Below, one piece after another: positions 1 to 10,866 of a stretch of 64,000 nucleotides of DNA. Made by a program: the position numbers and the translations under genes. The stretch lies in assembly GCA_022316685.1 (NCBI GenBank), contig JAKJHU010000665.1, positions 62,001-126,000 of the forward strand, given 5' to 3'. This stretch comes from Progne subis subis. Lineage: Eukaryota; Chordata; Aves; Passeriformes; Hirundinidae. Positions within the stretch are counted from its first letter, which is position 1. Every line of letters begins with the position of its first letter. The notes beneath the pieces are model-generated. The model was not told where the DNA came from and did no database searches. It saw only the letters and a program-made list of their open reading frames with translations.

Positions 1-888
1 AAAATGAAACCGAAAACCCGACCAAAAAAACCCTCACATTTTGCTGTTTTAAAACTCCAGATCAGTTAAAGTCAGTGACAAGGAAATTTGCAGATTTCAT
101 TGAATAACAGATAAAATCAGGTTGCAATAACTCGGTTTTCTCTTTTGAGCTCCTGCTCCCTTTGAGGACCCCTTTTCATACTGCTGGTCAAAAAATCTAT
201 CCCTGATGAAACCTTTTCCTTACAGGAAGTGTGGCTTTTATCTAAAACCGACAAAGTAAATAGCATCAATGATGAAATGTCTCAACTTTCCAGTGTGATT
301 CTTTCTGACTTCTCAAGTGTTTCAATTCCAGCCAGGGATTTAAACGTCCTGCAGGGGATGAGCTTTCTCTGGGGCAGGAATTACAGAACCCCAAATCCCT
401 GATGGGGAACTCTCAACCCCAACACAAAGGGCAAACAATATTTCCCTGCAATCAGCCCCAAGGCCATCAAAGTTTTAAAGGTGGATTATTCAAAGAATAA
501 AATTTAGAACTGGCCCAAAATTCCAAGATTAGGGCTCTTAAAGAGGGACAATTCTCATCCTAACCTGTTGCGTTTTGACTGTTTCAATTGGGGTGATCCC
601 TAGAGAGAAGAACGAATCTGCGCCCAAATTAGGCTTAAAAGTCTTAATTTTGAACTCTTGCAATTAGCAATGATGAGCCCTTGTCTCCAGCTCCTTTGAA
701 GCCTCTCAAACTGAGACATTTTAATTTAGTCACTCCTAATCACTGAGGCCTTGGAGCTGATCCCACAGAGAGCAGATTCCCAGACTCAGATCTCCATGGA
801 CACCTGGATTTGGTGGGTTTTTTTCATGGATCTGTGATTTCCAGGGTATTTTTCACACCTCCACCAGAGACACCTCCCTTCTCACCGC
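1..888. other. Unique AT-rich non-coding stretch
   Basis: No repeat, RNA gene or convincing exon is visible. Open frames are short and have no codon or domain signature. Unique intergenic or intronic DNA is the best description. Confidence 0.5.
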
Positions 889-950
889 AGGGGGTTGGAG
901 TGAGACAATTTTTAACGTCCCTTCCAACCCAAACCACTCTGTGGGATTCC
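889..950 (+). mobile_element. CR1 LINE fragment, 3' end only
   Basis: The stretch ends with TCCCTTCCAACCCAAACCA and then TGTGGGATTCC, the standard CR1 3' terminus and a remnant of its 8-bp tail. Only the last 60 bases are recognisable, as expected for a heavily 5'-truncated, old LINE copy. No reverse transcriptase or endonuclease coding sequence remains. Confidence 0.7.
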
Positions 951-3060
951 ACAGCAGTTTGTTCCCCCACGCTTTGAAAAATTTGGGAGTTGCTTCCTGT
1001 GTTTTTAACTCGCAGTTTCTCCACTTTGGCTCCTCGATGCCTCCATCCAGATGGTCCCAGTCACGGGAGGACAGCTTAAGCCTCTCTCAGACTAATTGCT
1101 TGATTGATTCACCCTGGCTTAAAGTATCTAATCCCAGGCAGGGTTTTCCAGTATCCCACCCATGTTGGAATATTCCTCCCGCGGCGTCAAAGAGGAGCCG
1201 TGTTTTCCTTCAGTATCATCCGTAATTATTTCGTGTGAGTTCTCCGCCGCCTGCAGAATCCTCTCTCGTTCTTCCATTATTTTTTTACACCTCTTTCCCT
1301 GACGCTTTGTGTGTGGTGGCTCCAGCCCAGACCAGAGAGGGAAGGCTCATTCCCGTGTCTCCAGAATCCCATCGAGGTTTGGATCTCCCACATGGGGTGG
1401 GAATAAATTCTGGAAGGGAAAGCTCTCCACGGCTGCGACACGCAGTGCAAAAGAACCTTGGCAACGTTGGCACCACCGCGGGTGCAGCTCAGCTTCACAA
1501 CCCAGACAGGGGAGAGCTGGAATCGTATCCGTGTTTGTCTGGCTGGAGCTTCAGGACACACAATATTCAACGTGGATCAAGTCAGAACGAGTTTAGGATG
1601 AGCTCACCTCGATTTTTCCGTCGTTCCCAAGGTTTGTTGCAGCCACTCTGCAGATTTTAAGGAAGGCATCTGCAGCTTCCAGCTAAAAATTTTTGATTTA
1701 AATGCTCAAAACTTTATTAAAAATAAAACTCTGAGTATTAAACTTTTTCCATCCCATGAATTTCCCCTGTTCCTAAGGATTTCAAGTCCCTTAGTGGATA
1801 TTGAAAGCTCTTTAAAAAAGACTGACAGCAACATTTTCTGATTAAAAAATGTTTTAAAAATGTTTTTTAGCTTAAAGATGGGATCTGGGATGGCTCTACC
1901 ATTGCAGAAAATTCATTGTACTTTTTAAAGAGTTAGGGAATAAAATATGGGAATAACTCCCAGCATGGGAATAAGGCAAGACAATCCTTTTTTCTAAGTC
2001 AGGGTAACACTGGGCTTTTTTTAAAATAAAACTCATTAACAGATTTTTTTGTTTGTTTGTTTATTTGCATATTTTTAACCATAAAATGAAAATATCCACG
2101 CACCAAATGTTACATCACCACCCATGCAACAAATTCCTAACTTTTCCTGCTGCTGGCACTGTTCAGAATTCCTGTTTGATTCCCAGGCATCCTCATAACC
2201 AACATTTATTTGGGAAAAATTCCAGCGAGGAAGGAAAAACGAGTGACAACTTCTGACCACTCACCATGGCCTGGAAAAGTGTTGGAGCTTTAGGGATGAC
2301 AAGTCAGTTTTCCTTAATCCAAGTTAAAAATAACCCCTAAAAAATGGATTTTGAAGCTAAAGAATGGACTTTTCCTCACTTTGACCGGAAAAGATTGGGT
2401 GGGAAAAAATATTTCAAGGCAAAATTTTATTTTTAAGGAATATTTTCATCAATTTCCTTTTGGAAAGCAGCTTTTAAAAGAGGCAAATATTTTTAATACC
2501 AGTAAGTTCTGTTCAATTTCAGGATGTTGCCCGGAAAGGGAAATTTTCAAATAAATATTTGGTGAGGAGCCATTGCTTTTTCACCTGAGGAGTCAAAGAC
2601 TGGAGCCTTATTCCCAGGAATTTTTTGTGGGGTGACGTTATATTACGTCACTGCGCTGTCAGGAGACAGCAATTCCATGGATTTTAAGGAAGACAGAACC
2701 CTATAGCTGCACCATTTTAGCTGATCCCGACCACACACCATGGACCTTGGAATCACCCTTTGGAATTAGGTAATTCCAGCCCTTTGAGTTGCCTCCTTAT
2801 GTCCCTGCTTGACCAAGGAAATGGATGGCTCTGCTCACAAATCACAAATGACTTGGAAAACTCCTGGAATCCTGGCAAAGCAGAGCTGAGTGAGGCGTTT
2901 TGTGCTTTGGGCAGCAGGGCAAGCATAGGAATTACTGTGGAAAACTCGGGATTTATGGAGATGGAGTTATTGCAATTATCCAGCATCTGATAGCTGTGAA
3001 TATCCCACCTATGTCCCAAAATTTTGGGAAGCCCTTTTCCCACAGCTGCTGCGAAACCCT
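951..3060. other. Unique non-coding stretch
   Basis: About 2.1 kb without recognisable repeats or genes. The open frame at 1235-1660 (141 codons) has no recognisable domain, overlaps equally long frames on the other strand and is probably chance. The only motif of note is the inverted ATF/CREB-type pair at 2633-2650, listed separately. Confidence 0.5.
2633..2650. promoter_or_regulatory. Inverted pair of ATF/CREB-like half sites
   Basis: The sequence TGACGTTATATTACGTCA holds TGACGT and ACGTCA in mirror orientation with a 6-bp AT spacer. Each half with its neighbours (TTACGTCA on either strand) resembles ATF/CREB/C-EBP binding sites. It lies in unique sequence with no promoter element recognised next to it, so function is only a possibility. 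Confidence 0.3.
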
Positions 3061-3239
3061 GGAAGGCAGCAGGGAGGTTCCAGAGAGGCTGTGGCTGCCC
3101 ATGGATCCCTGGAAGTTCGCAGGACCAGGTTGGATGGGGCTTGGAGCAACCTGATCCAGGGAATTACTTCCCTGTCCATGGCAGGGGTTGGAACAAGGTG
3201 ATCTGAAAGATCCCAAACCATCTGGGGAGTCTGGGATTT
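3061..3239 (+). mobile_element. CR1 LINE fragment, 3' end
   Basis: It contains the CR1 blocks AGGCTGTGGCTGCCCATGG, GATCCCTGGAAG, TTGGATGGGGCTTGGAGCAA and CCATGGCAGGGGTTGGAA in order, then a degraded CCCAAACCATCTGGG end and a GGGATTT tail remnant. This is a 5'-truncated copy with no coding capacity. Confidence 0.85.
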
Positions 3240-6200
3240 CCTTTTTTTTCTCAACACCGGTAACCGAATTAGAAATTAAGAAGTTCCTTTACACAAGCGT
3301 CCACTTCTCCATGAAACTCACGGAAGTGCTCCATCCACGGAGCTACCCCTGCATGAAGGGTAGAAACCAGCAGGATTTATAATCCATCGTAAATAACCCC
3401 TGTTCCTTCGGCTGCCTTTTCATCCCAACAGGTTCATGGAATGGCACTGAAAAAGATCCCAGAAAAAATATTCACAGGATTCATCCCAAAGTTTATCTCA
3501 ATACTTTTATTTTTATATTCTCAAAATATATGGAAACAAAATTTATTAATTCCATTTTTAGAGGCCAGCTGGATATTTTCAAATTTTTCACCTTGGTTAA
3601 AATAAGACCCAATGGTTAAACTCATGCACTGAAATATTTTCAGAAAACCATCACTGTAAATAAGCAAAATGAATAAAAAATATATCATTATCCCTAATTT
3701 TTTACTGTCTCTTTGAAAAATTAACATTTTAACCATTGTCACAGGTAATGTGATCTTGAATCAGGATCTTGAGCTTATCGTAATCTGTCTGGAGCCTTAT
3801 TTATCCCTTAAAAAATCTATTTTTAGACTAAAACCCACATATTTCTGAGAGTAATCTAAAGCATGACCTGCAATATTTTTCCCAGAATTTTGTCCACAAA
3901 AAGAAAAAAATTCCCACAAAGGGCATTTAGCACAATGGTTGTAGGCTGAATTTTTTCACACTCAAACATATGCGGAAGTTGCACAACACAAACCCATTTC
4001 TTTCGGAAAGGGAGAAAAATTGGGATTTGCTGCCATGAACCAGCTGGAAGTGAGGGGAGCAGTTCCTAAACTTCAGTCAGCTCTGTTCAGTCAGCTCCTA
4101 AACTTCAGTCAGTTTCGATTAAAAAACTTGAAGAGTTTTGTGATTTTAAACCCCATTCACCGCGTTTATTGTTAAATTGCAAATTATTCCCGGCAGGAAT
4201 CCTTTTTTCCATGATTTTGTTTAACACCTATCCAATGGAGCCCCTTCTCCTGCTTAAACCCTCGGGTCCAATTGCAACGCAAACAAGGCGCGACTTAACA
4301 ATGCCGTTGGGTTTTTCCTGGGAACATGCCATGAGGAACAGCCACGTGGGATAAATCCCTCCCCAGCATCAATCCCGGGCTCTTCCAAGTGGGAAAAGAC
4401 AACAAAAGGTGTCCTGGAAAGAAGTTTGGGATTGGTTTCCAAGATAACAACAGAAAATAAGCCCGGAGGTGTTTTTAAACGAGATCTCAAGGCCCGCGGG
4501 TGGTCACGGCCACCTCGGTCAGACTTTCCATGGATCCTGGCACGGGATGTGTGTGCTTTCCCTGAATAATGGAGCGTTGGTGGAGCGAGGTGGAGATTAA
4601 CTAATCTCGGGTGTGTCTTCCCAGGGAATGTCACGGAAGGAGAGACGGGCCGGGAATGGGAGCCGCGAGAAGAGGAGCTGAAAGGGAGGGGTTGCTCCAG
4701 GAGACAAGACGCAATTATCCAAATATTCCCTTCTGGCCTCGGAGTGGAATCTCTCCAGGACAAGGAAAAAGTTTAAAGTGGTTTAGCCGAGGCAATTGCT
4801 CCTCTGGGATTTATTCTGTGATTCTCTCTTTATAGCTCTTTTTCATGGATAATCCTGGTGGTGACTTAACTGGAAAACCCTGACATTTGTTGTCTTTACC
4901 TGGGAAAAGCTGCTGGAAAAAAGAGAACAGATTTCTTAGGGAAACCATAACAATAAAGAACTGCTCAGCGTTTCTTTCCCTTTCTTAAAGAATTATCTGG
5001 TGAAAAAAAATTGATGCTCCACCCCAAATCTACTTTTTTTCTTAGTTCAATATCACATTTCAGTGAAAAAATGTTGTGCTTGTGTGTGTTTCTTCTTTTA
5101 TTGTTATTTAATTATTATTTTTACCAAAATCATTAAGCCCGGCCTGGCCTAGCCCTGCTCATCACTTGGATGCTCTGAGGAATTGAAGTTTACAATAGAG
5201 AGCTCTACTTTTTCTTGGTGTTTCCAACGAAGATTTCTGCAATTCCAAAATTAAGGAGACACGGGCAAAGACAATTAATTTTGCAAGGAGTCCTGAAGAA
5301 ATTGCTCTGATTTTTTTTTTAATAGACGAGAGAGGACTTCCACTCCTCTCTTTGGTTTTGTGACTTCCACAGGTTCTCGTGAAAATCCCACCCACTGGAC
5401 CTGCGGAATTACGGAGAGATTTTTCCATTAATCCTAGAAAAGCACGAGCCTGAACCCCACCTATATCCAATGTCACCCCGTCATTCCATTTCCTCCAAAA
5501 CCCCCAGGTGACATCCATGGCTACATAATTCATATATATTTATAGCCTCCTGTCAATCAGCCACTTATAAATCATTGGCATGGAAAAGAAAGCAAAATTT
5601 TTTCAGGATAGTGCGGTTTACTTTTAGTTCCAAAAAGATCCAGGACTGAGAGTTCTTGGAAAACAGCATTTGAAGAGAACTCCGGGTGCGTGGACTCCAT
5701 GGGAAAATTCCGTCTGTAGTGTTTGGAGAAATAAAAAGATATCAGCGAGATAAAAATCAGCTGATTCATCGAAACTCTTCAGACAGGAAAGCAAATTTGG
5801 GCTCCAGGAGCCATTCTGGTGTTAGATCTTATATGCTGGGCCTTCAAAATTAAAAACTTGAATTTTAAAAATAGAATAATGAGAAAAAACTATGATTAAA
5901 CTGATTTGGCATTCAGGCCATATTCAGGAGGGGAAGGGATCAGTCAGAATGGACTGAAAAATAAAAGAAATTATTTTGATTATTGAATTTATTTTGATTT
6001 TTGAAATGAATGATCAAAATATGACTTGGCTGTACTCTGCATGATTTCATTACAAGCTTTTCTTCACTAAAAAATTAAGCTCTCAGAAGAATCACAGAGG
6101 CTGGAAATTCAGGAAAGACGTGGGAAAGGGTTTTCTTTGCCCAGGAGAATTTTCAGGACCAGACAGAAGAATGATGCCAGAAATAGAACTTCATCACACT

Positions 6201-7225
6201 TAAACAGATCTGGAATTAAAACCCTGAGGAATTAAAGGTATTCTCAAATATATTTTGTTCATTTATTTGAGAAGATGTTAATTCCTTGAAAAAAATCTTG
6301 AATCTTCTCCCGATTCATGCAGGAAAATTAAGGATTTGAACTGAGCACCAGTTCCTGTGAGTGCCCAAATCCCCTGGCTCTTTAGGATCCATGATCTTCT
6401 CTTTTTCCCTCTCTCAGTTCCTCATTTTTGTTATATTTTAATTTCTTGAAGTTCCTCATTTTCCTTCCCAGCTGGCAGGAAAAAGAATTCTCAACCTGTC
6501 AATGCCTTTTCCCATTGCCCGGTACGGATTAATTATTAATAAATTATTATTAATTATTAATAAATGTCCAGTTTTCCCAAAGATCAGATGGAAAAACATT
6601 CCTGGAGTTCTCCATTGCTTCAGATATTCCTGAGCTCTTCCAGAGTGGTGTCATATGATTTTTATAAAATACCTGTGAAGGCATTCAGAAAAATTGATAA
6701 AATATTCTTGAAGGTGGTCTGTGAACAAAGGGAATAAAAGAAAACCACTCCATGAAGAGAAAAGCCTAAAAAACAGATTATGCTATGGAAGAAGAAAGTT
6801 AAGACGTTCAAAGAGGGAGAAAAGTGGGAATAATTTTTTGTTTCAAACAGAAACAAGGGGAATTCATACCAAAAAGAGCCCAGATACCCAGAAAGAGCAA
6901 GGAAAACAAAAAACAAAAATCAAAACAAAACAAAACAAAACAAAAGTTAAAATAAATAAAAGCTGGCATAAAACCAATTAAATGTCTCACTACAGACAGT
7001 AGCGGGTTTGTAGCTACAGCAGGAGCTGCCAATGCCCACATCGATTTTATTGGAGCTCTTAACACTGTCTCACATGACGTTCTCAGAAATAAACAGAGAA
7101 CGGATTAAATACCACGGGTTGGAGGGGAAAAAAATGCTGGAAAACCTGGAGGGAAAATAGGTACAAATGGAAATTTCTAGTGAGTGAGTTCGGCCGGGGA
7201 AATTCCTGACAATGAATAAGGAGAG
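3240..7225. other. Unique AT-rich non-coding stretch
   Basis: About 4 kb with no recognised gene. Small features are a short imperfect duplication around CCTAAACTTCAGTCAG (4060-4112), an AT-rich TTAATTATTAATAA run (6528-6566) and a CAAAA-rich stretch (6900-6950). The 169-codon frame on the minus strand at 4254-4763 has no domain or conserved motif that I recognise and is probably chance. Confidence 0.5.
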
Positions 7226-7680
7226 GCGATGAATCGTCATCATCACCATCATCATCACCATCAATAAAATCATCTTCAATATCGTCATCATCATCATCAT
7301 CATCACCATCAATAAAATCATCTTCAATATCATCATCATCATCATCATCATCACCATCAATAAAATCATCTTCAGTATCATTTTCATCATCATCATCATC
7401 ATCATCACCATCAATAAAATCATCTTGAGTATCATCATCATCATCATCGTCATCATCATCATCATCACCATCAATAAAATCATCTTCAATATCATCATCA
7501 TCATCATCGTCATCACCATCAATAAAATCATCTTCAATATCATCATCATCATCATCACCATCAATAAAATCATCTTCAGTATCATTGTCATCATCATCAT
7601 CGTCATCACCATCAATAAAATCATCTTCAGTATCATTGGCATCATCGTCACTGTCATTATTGTCGTCATCATCATTGCTG
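7226..7680. repeat. (CAT)n-based minisatellite, Asp-rich on the minus strand
   Basis: Eight copies of a constant core (CAATAAAATCATCTTC followed by A/GTATC) are separated by variable runs of CAT/CGT triplets. Core-to-core distances are 48, 48, 54, 60, 48, 42 and 51 bp, all multiples of three because the variable part is a triplet repeat. On the minus strand one frame reads as runs of Asp interrupted by IEDDFIDG or TEDDFIDG; it is open from 7685 to 7086 (about 200 codons) but has no start codon upstream of the acidic part. A pyrimidine-rich stretch ending in CTCAG sits just before it (7678 on the minus strand), so an acidic exon is possible. Two other frames are open as well (poly-Met on minus, poly-Ile on plus), so openness alone proves nothing. 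A plain triplet minisatellite is the conservative call. Confidence 0.85.
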
Positions 7681-8055
7681 AGAATTCAGAGTAGAGGAGG
7701 AAAGAAAAGGGTTCAGATTTTTGATAGCAATAAAAAGGGATGGATCAACACAAAATTTTCATGATCTGGTTGTTTATCCAGAAAAAAAAAAAAAAACAAA
7801 TAGGATAAAGTCAGGAAGGACAAACAGAAGAGGGTGTGGGGAGGTGAGGGTAAAAATCTCTACAAAATATGAGATACTCAGAAATCATTTTCCCAAACAC
7901 CCGTAGAGAAGTTTCTGGGGGTTCCAGCAGATCAAAACTGACTGAGACCCAACTTCCTTTTCCTGTCACCAAAGGAAAAGAGCATCTGGGAATGTGTGGA
8001 CCAATATCTCTTAGGAACAACCCAGGAATAGCAGGTCCTGTCCTTTTTTCCTTTT
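7681..8055. other. Unique stretch with a short A run
   Basis: No gene or mobile element is recognised. The A run at 7781-7796 is isolated. Confidence 0.4.
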
Positions 8056-8402
8056 AGAATCCCAGAATGGTTTTGTTTGGAAGGGAATTTAAGGATCATC
8101 TCATGCCAACCCACAGCCACAGGCAGGAACACCTCCCACTATCTCAGGGTGTTCCAGGCCCCGTCCAACCTGGCCTTGGGCACTTCCAGGGATCCAGGGG
8201 CAGCCACCGCTTCTCTGGGAATTCTATCCCAGCCCATCCCCACCCTCCCAGCTGGGAATCCCTTCCCAATCTCCCACCCATCCCTGCCCTCTGGCAGTGG
8301 GAGCCATTCCCTGTGTCCTGTCCCTCCAGCCCTTGTCCCCAGTCCCTCTGCAGCTCTCCTGGAGCCCCTTCAGGCCCTGCCAGGGGCTCGGAGCTCTCCC
8401 TG
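8056..8402 (-). mobile_element. CR1 LINE, 3' part, interrupted by an LTR
   Basis: Read on the plus strand, it starts with the complement of the CR1 3' end (AGAATCCCAGAATGG) and runs through GGAACACCTCCCACTATC, TGGCCTTGGGCACTTCCAGG, CTGGGAATTCTATCCCAGCC and CTTCAGGCCCTGCCAGGGG. It stops at GAGCTCTCCCTG, where a complete LTR begins, and resumes at 9124 with CCTGGAGCCTTCTC. The copy at 9864-10318 shows the same junction uninterrupted (CTCTCCCTGGAGCCTTC), which proves the insertion. Confidence 0.92.
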
Positions 8403-9123
8403 TGATTCCTTGGGAATGCTGAGCTGGAACGGAGACTGGACAGAGCTGGAGAATAAAGCAGAGATTTATTGAAAGGCCTTTAAGGATCCACCTTGGGCAG
8501 GACAAGAGCCTGGGCAGGGACACACCCAAGGTGGAACCAAAATGGGCACAAAATGGACACAAAATGGGCACAAAATGGTCACAAAATGGGCATAAAATGG
8601 ACACAAAATGGACACAAAATGGGCACAAAATGGGCACAAAATGGTCACAAAATGGACACAAAATGGACACAAAGTGGTGACAAAATGGACACAAAATGGT
8701 CACAAAATGGACACAAAATGGACACAAAATGGACACAAAGTGGTGACAAAATGGACACAAAATGGTCACAAAATGGTCACAAAATGGACACAAAATGGAC
8801 ACAAAATGGACACAAAATGGACAAAGGGTCACGAGGTCTCACACTTTGATAAGTTTTGGTCCATTTGCACATTGGGGTTGAATTGTCCAATTCCAGCTCC
8901 AGGTTCTCCAGTCCCATCCTTCTTGTTTTCTCCCTGCAGCCACCGTTGTTTGTGCTTTTGGGCTGAACACTTGTCCCAGCTGTCCTTGGTGTGCAGCAGG
9001 AGCAGGATTTGTTTTGTGTGGCTGCTGTGTGCAGATCCCACCAACACCCACCACGAGGCTCAGCACCACTCCTCCAGGCAGCACAGAATCCATAAAACTC
9101 CAAAGCCAAAACCCAAGGCATCA
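8403..9123 (-). mobile_element. Solo LTR of an endogenous retrovirus-like family, copy 1 (721 bp)
   Basis: The ends are TGATTCC and GGCATCA on the plus strand, matching the TG...CA rule. Identical 4-bp flanks CCTG (8399-8402 and 9124-9127) form a target-site duplication; 4 bp suggests a class I-like or gypsy-like integrase, an inference. On the minus strand the order is a unique 5' region, an 11-bp repeat array, a constant CACCTTGGGTGTGTCCCTG block, AATAAA (complement at 8465-8470) and the 3' end. Two other copies lie at 20247-20823 and 40850-41339. No internal retroviral region, primer-binding site or coding sequence is attached, so it is a solo LTR formed by LTR-LTR recombination. It is younger than the CR1 it splits. 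Confidence 0.9.
8535..8824. repeat. 11-bp VNTR inside LTR copy 1 (about 26 units)
   Basis: The unit is ACACAAAATGG with variable first bases (ACAC, GCAC, TCAC, TGAC). I count about 26 units by eye. The 11-bp period makes an 11-residue periodic open frame in all phases, which explains several long frames here; they are not genes. The same array has about 13 units in copy 2 and 5 in copy 3. Confidence 0.92.
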
Positions 9124-9193
9124 CCTGGAGCCTTCTCTTCTCCAGGAGAGCACCCCCAGCTCTCCCAGCCTTTCCTCATGGAAGAGATGCTCC
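9124..9193 (-). mobile_element. CR1 LINE, continuation beyond the LTR
   Basis: CCTGGAGCCTTCTCTTCTCC, CCCCCAGCTCTCCCAG and the following bases continue the CR1 copy that stops at 8402. Only the 4-bp CCTG is duplicated at the junction and nothing else is lost. Confidence 0.85.
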
Positions 9194-9863
9194 CTCAGTG
9201 ACAGCATTTCCAAAGATTCCCTCATCCTATTGACTCGGGAGCAAAGGAAGAATTTTCATGACAGCACCTCCCGCGACTCTGATGCCAAACCCCAAAGCTT
9301 TCCCAGGGGGACAGGAGATCCAAAGGAAAACACACGGCTTTATTTTTAAGTGGGATCCAATGTCTCTGCAAGGGACCCAGGCAAACACGCAGCTCCCAGC
9401 TCCTGAATTTGTAGCTATGGAGAGTCTGGATCTGGATTTCATGGCTCAGCCCTCCTCTAGCTGTGACTTTTAACGCTGCCATGAAAAATCCAACATTCCA
9501 TCTGCTGTATGCAAATCCCTCCTTATATTTTCCTTCGGAGACCTCCAAATGCTCCTAAAGCAGCCGAGCCTCTTCCTGAAGAATGCTGTTTATGCTTCGC
9601 TCCGCGCAGTTCCAACTCCATCCATCTCTCCATGTGGGACGCCGGAGTGGGAATGCAAACAGGCTGGCAGGTTTTATTGGATCACCTTTTACTGGGAGGA
9701 GAAATCCCCGCACACCACCGACAATGATTCTTTTTACCCCGGCCCCCCTCACTCACTCTGGGTGTCCTTGACAGCCAAAATTTGCTCCTACTTGGAGATT
9801 TTTTTATTTTCCCCTCTCCCACTGTGATGAAGTTTACCCACCGTAGCTCGTGTTGCCACCTGG
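9194..9863. other. Unique stretch
   Basis: No repeat or gene is recognised. Open frames overlap on both strands without any motif. Confidence 0.4.
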
Positions 9864-10318
9864 ATCATGGAATCATGGAATGATTTTGTTTGGAAAGGAC
9901 CTTAAAGATAAAATTTTCCAACTTCTGCCGTGGGCAGGGACACCTCCCGCTATCCCAGGGTGATCTAAGTGCCCAACCTCATCTTGGAGACTTCCAGGAA
10001 TTCAGGGGCAGCTACAAATCTCTGGGAATTCCATCCCAGACAGGAATTCCTTCCCAATCTCCCATCCATCCCTGCCCTCTGGCAGTGGGAGCCATTCCCT
10101 GTGTCCTGTCCCTCCATCCCTTGTCCCCAGTCCCTCTGCAGCTCTCCTGGAGCCCCTTCAGGCCCTGCCAGGGGCTCGGAGCTCTCCCTGGAGCCTTCTC
10201 CTCTCCAGGGGAACATTCCCAGCTCTCCCAGCCTGGCTCCAGAGCAGAGGGGCTCCAGCCCTGGGAGCAGCTCAGGGGCTCCTCGGAATTCATTCCAACA
10301 GTTCCCCAGGCTGTGAAG
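9864..10318 (-). mobile_element. CR1 LINE fragment, about 455 bp of the 3' part
   Basis: It begins (plus strand) with ATCATGGAATCATGGAATG, the complement of the CR1 tail, and continues through GGCAGGGACACCTCCCGCT, CAGGAATTCCTTCCCAATC, GTGTCCTGTCCCTCCATCCC and GAGCTCTCCCTGGAGCC to CAGTTCCCCAGGCTG. It is one of the longest CR1 copies here and serves as the intact reference for the LTR insertion at 8402/9124. The 287-codon frame across it is not a gene. Confidence 0.9.
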
Positions 10319-10784
10319 GCTCTCACACAGATCCAGTGTTGCCATGGCCAGCTCCAGCCCCTTTGGAATAACAACTTCAGCATCCAAAACCTTCTGACTT
10401 TGGATTACAGCAGTGGGCGCTGCCAAGGACGGCGGACAGAGGATAAGTCAGCCTTCATTCCTTCTTCCCCACTTTCTCCCCTTTTCCACCGGAAGAGAAC
10501 TCCAGCAGGGATGAGGCCAGGAATTGGTGATTGCAGGAAGCTTTATCGGCTTCCATTTCTGCAACGTATCTTTAATATCCAAAAATATCTGGTTGAAATT
10601 CATCATAGTTATCCAGCATCGTCCCTGGAGAGACAAAAAACCTGCACAAACTCAGTCATGGATTTCATCTTCAACCATTGCTTCTCTTGTTTTGTTGCCT
10701 TTGGTTTGAGCTGTCAATGCCCAAATTTCTACTTCTACAGAGAATTCTTCTGATATAGTCCAGTTTTTGTTTTCACAACCACCA
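10319..10784. other. Unique stretch
   Basis: No gene or repeat is recognised. Confidence 0.4.
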
Positions 10785-10795
10785 CCACCACAAAA

Positions 10796-10863
<68 letters not shown>

Positions 10864-10866
10864 TTT
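10785..10866. repeat. Compound microsatellite: A-run, (AT)n, (GT)n, (AT)n
   Basis: An A run of about 22 is followed by alternating AT, then about 12 GT dinucleotides and ATATAT. Alternating purine-pyrimidine tracts of this kind can adopt Z-DNA. It is a likely polymorphic marker. Confidence 0.9.

Noticed and set aside
4254..4763. 169-codon minus-strand frame
   Set aside because: Arg/Ser/Pro-rich with no domain or repeat signature; a chance frame is likely in 64 kb.
8493..9201. Frames with 11-residue repeats (WTQNGHKMDTK-like), and HFVSILCPFC-like repeats on the other strand
   Set aside because: They come from the 11-bp VNTR in the LTR; all phases are open and the same appears in the other two copies.
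9890..10753. 287-codon frame
   Set aside because: More than half lies in CR1 read on the wrong strand; the rest has no recognisable domain.
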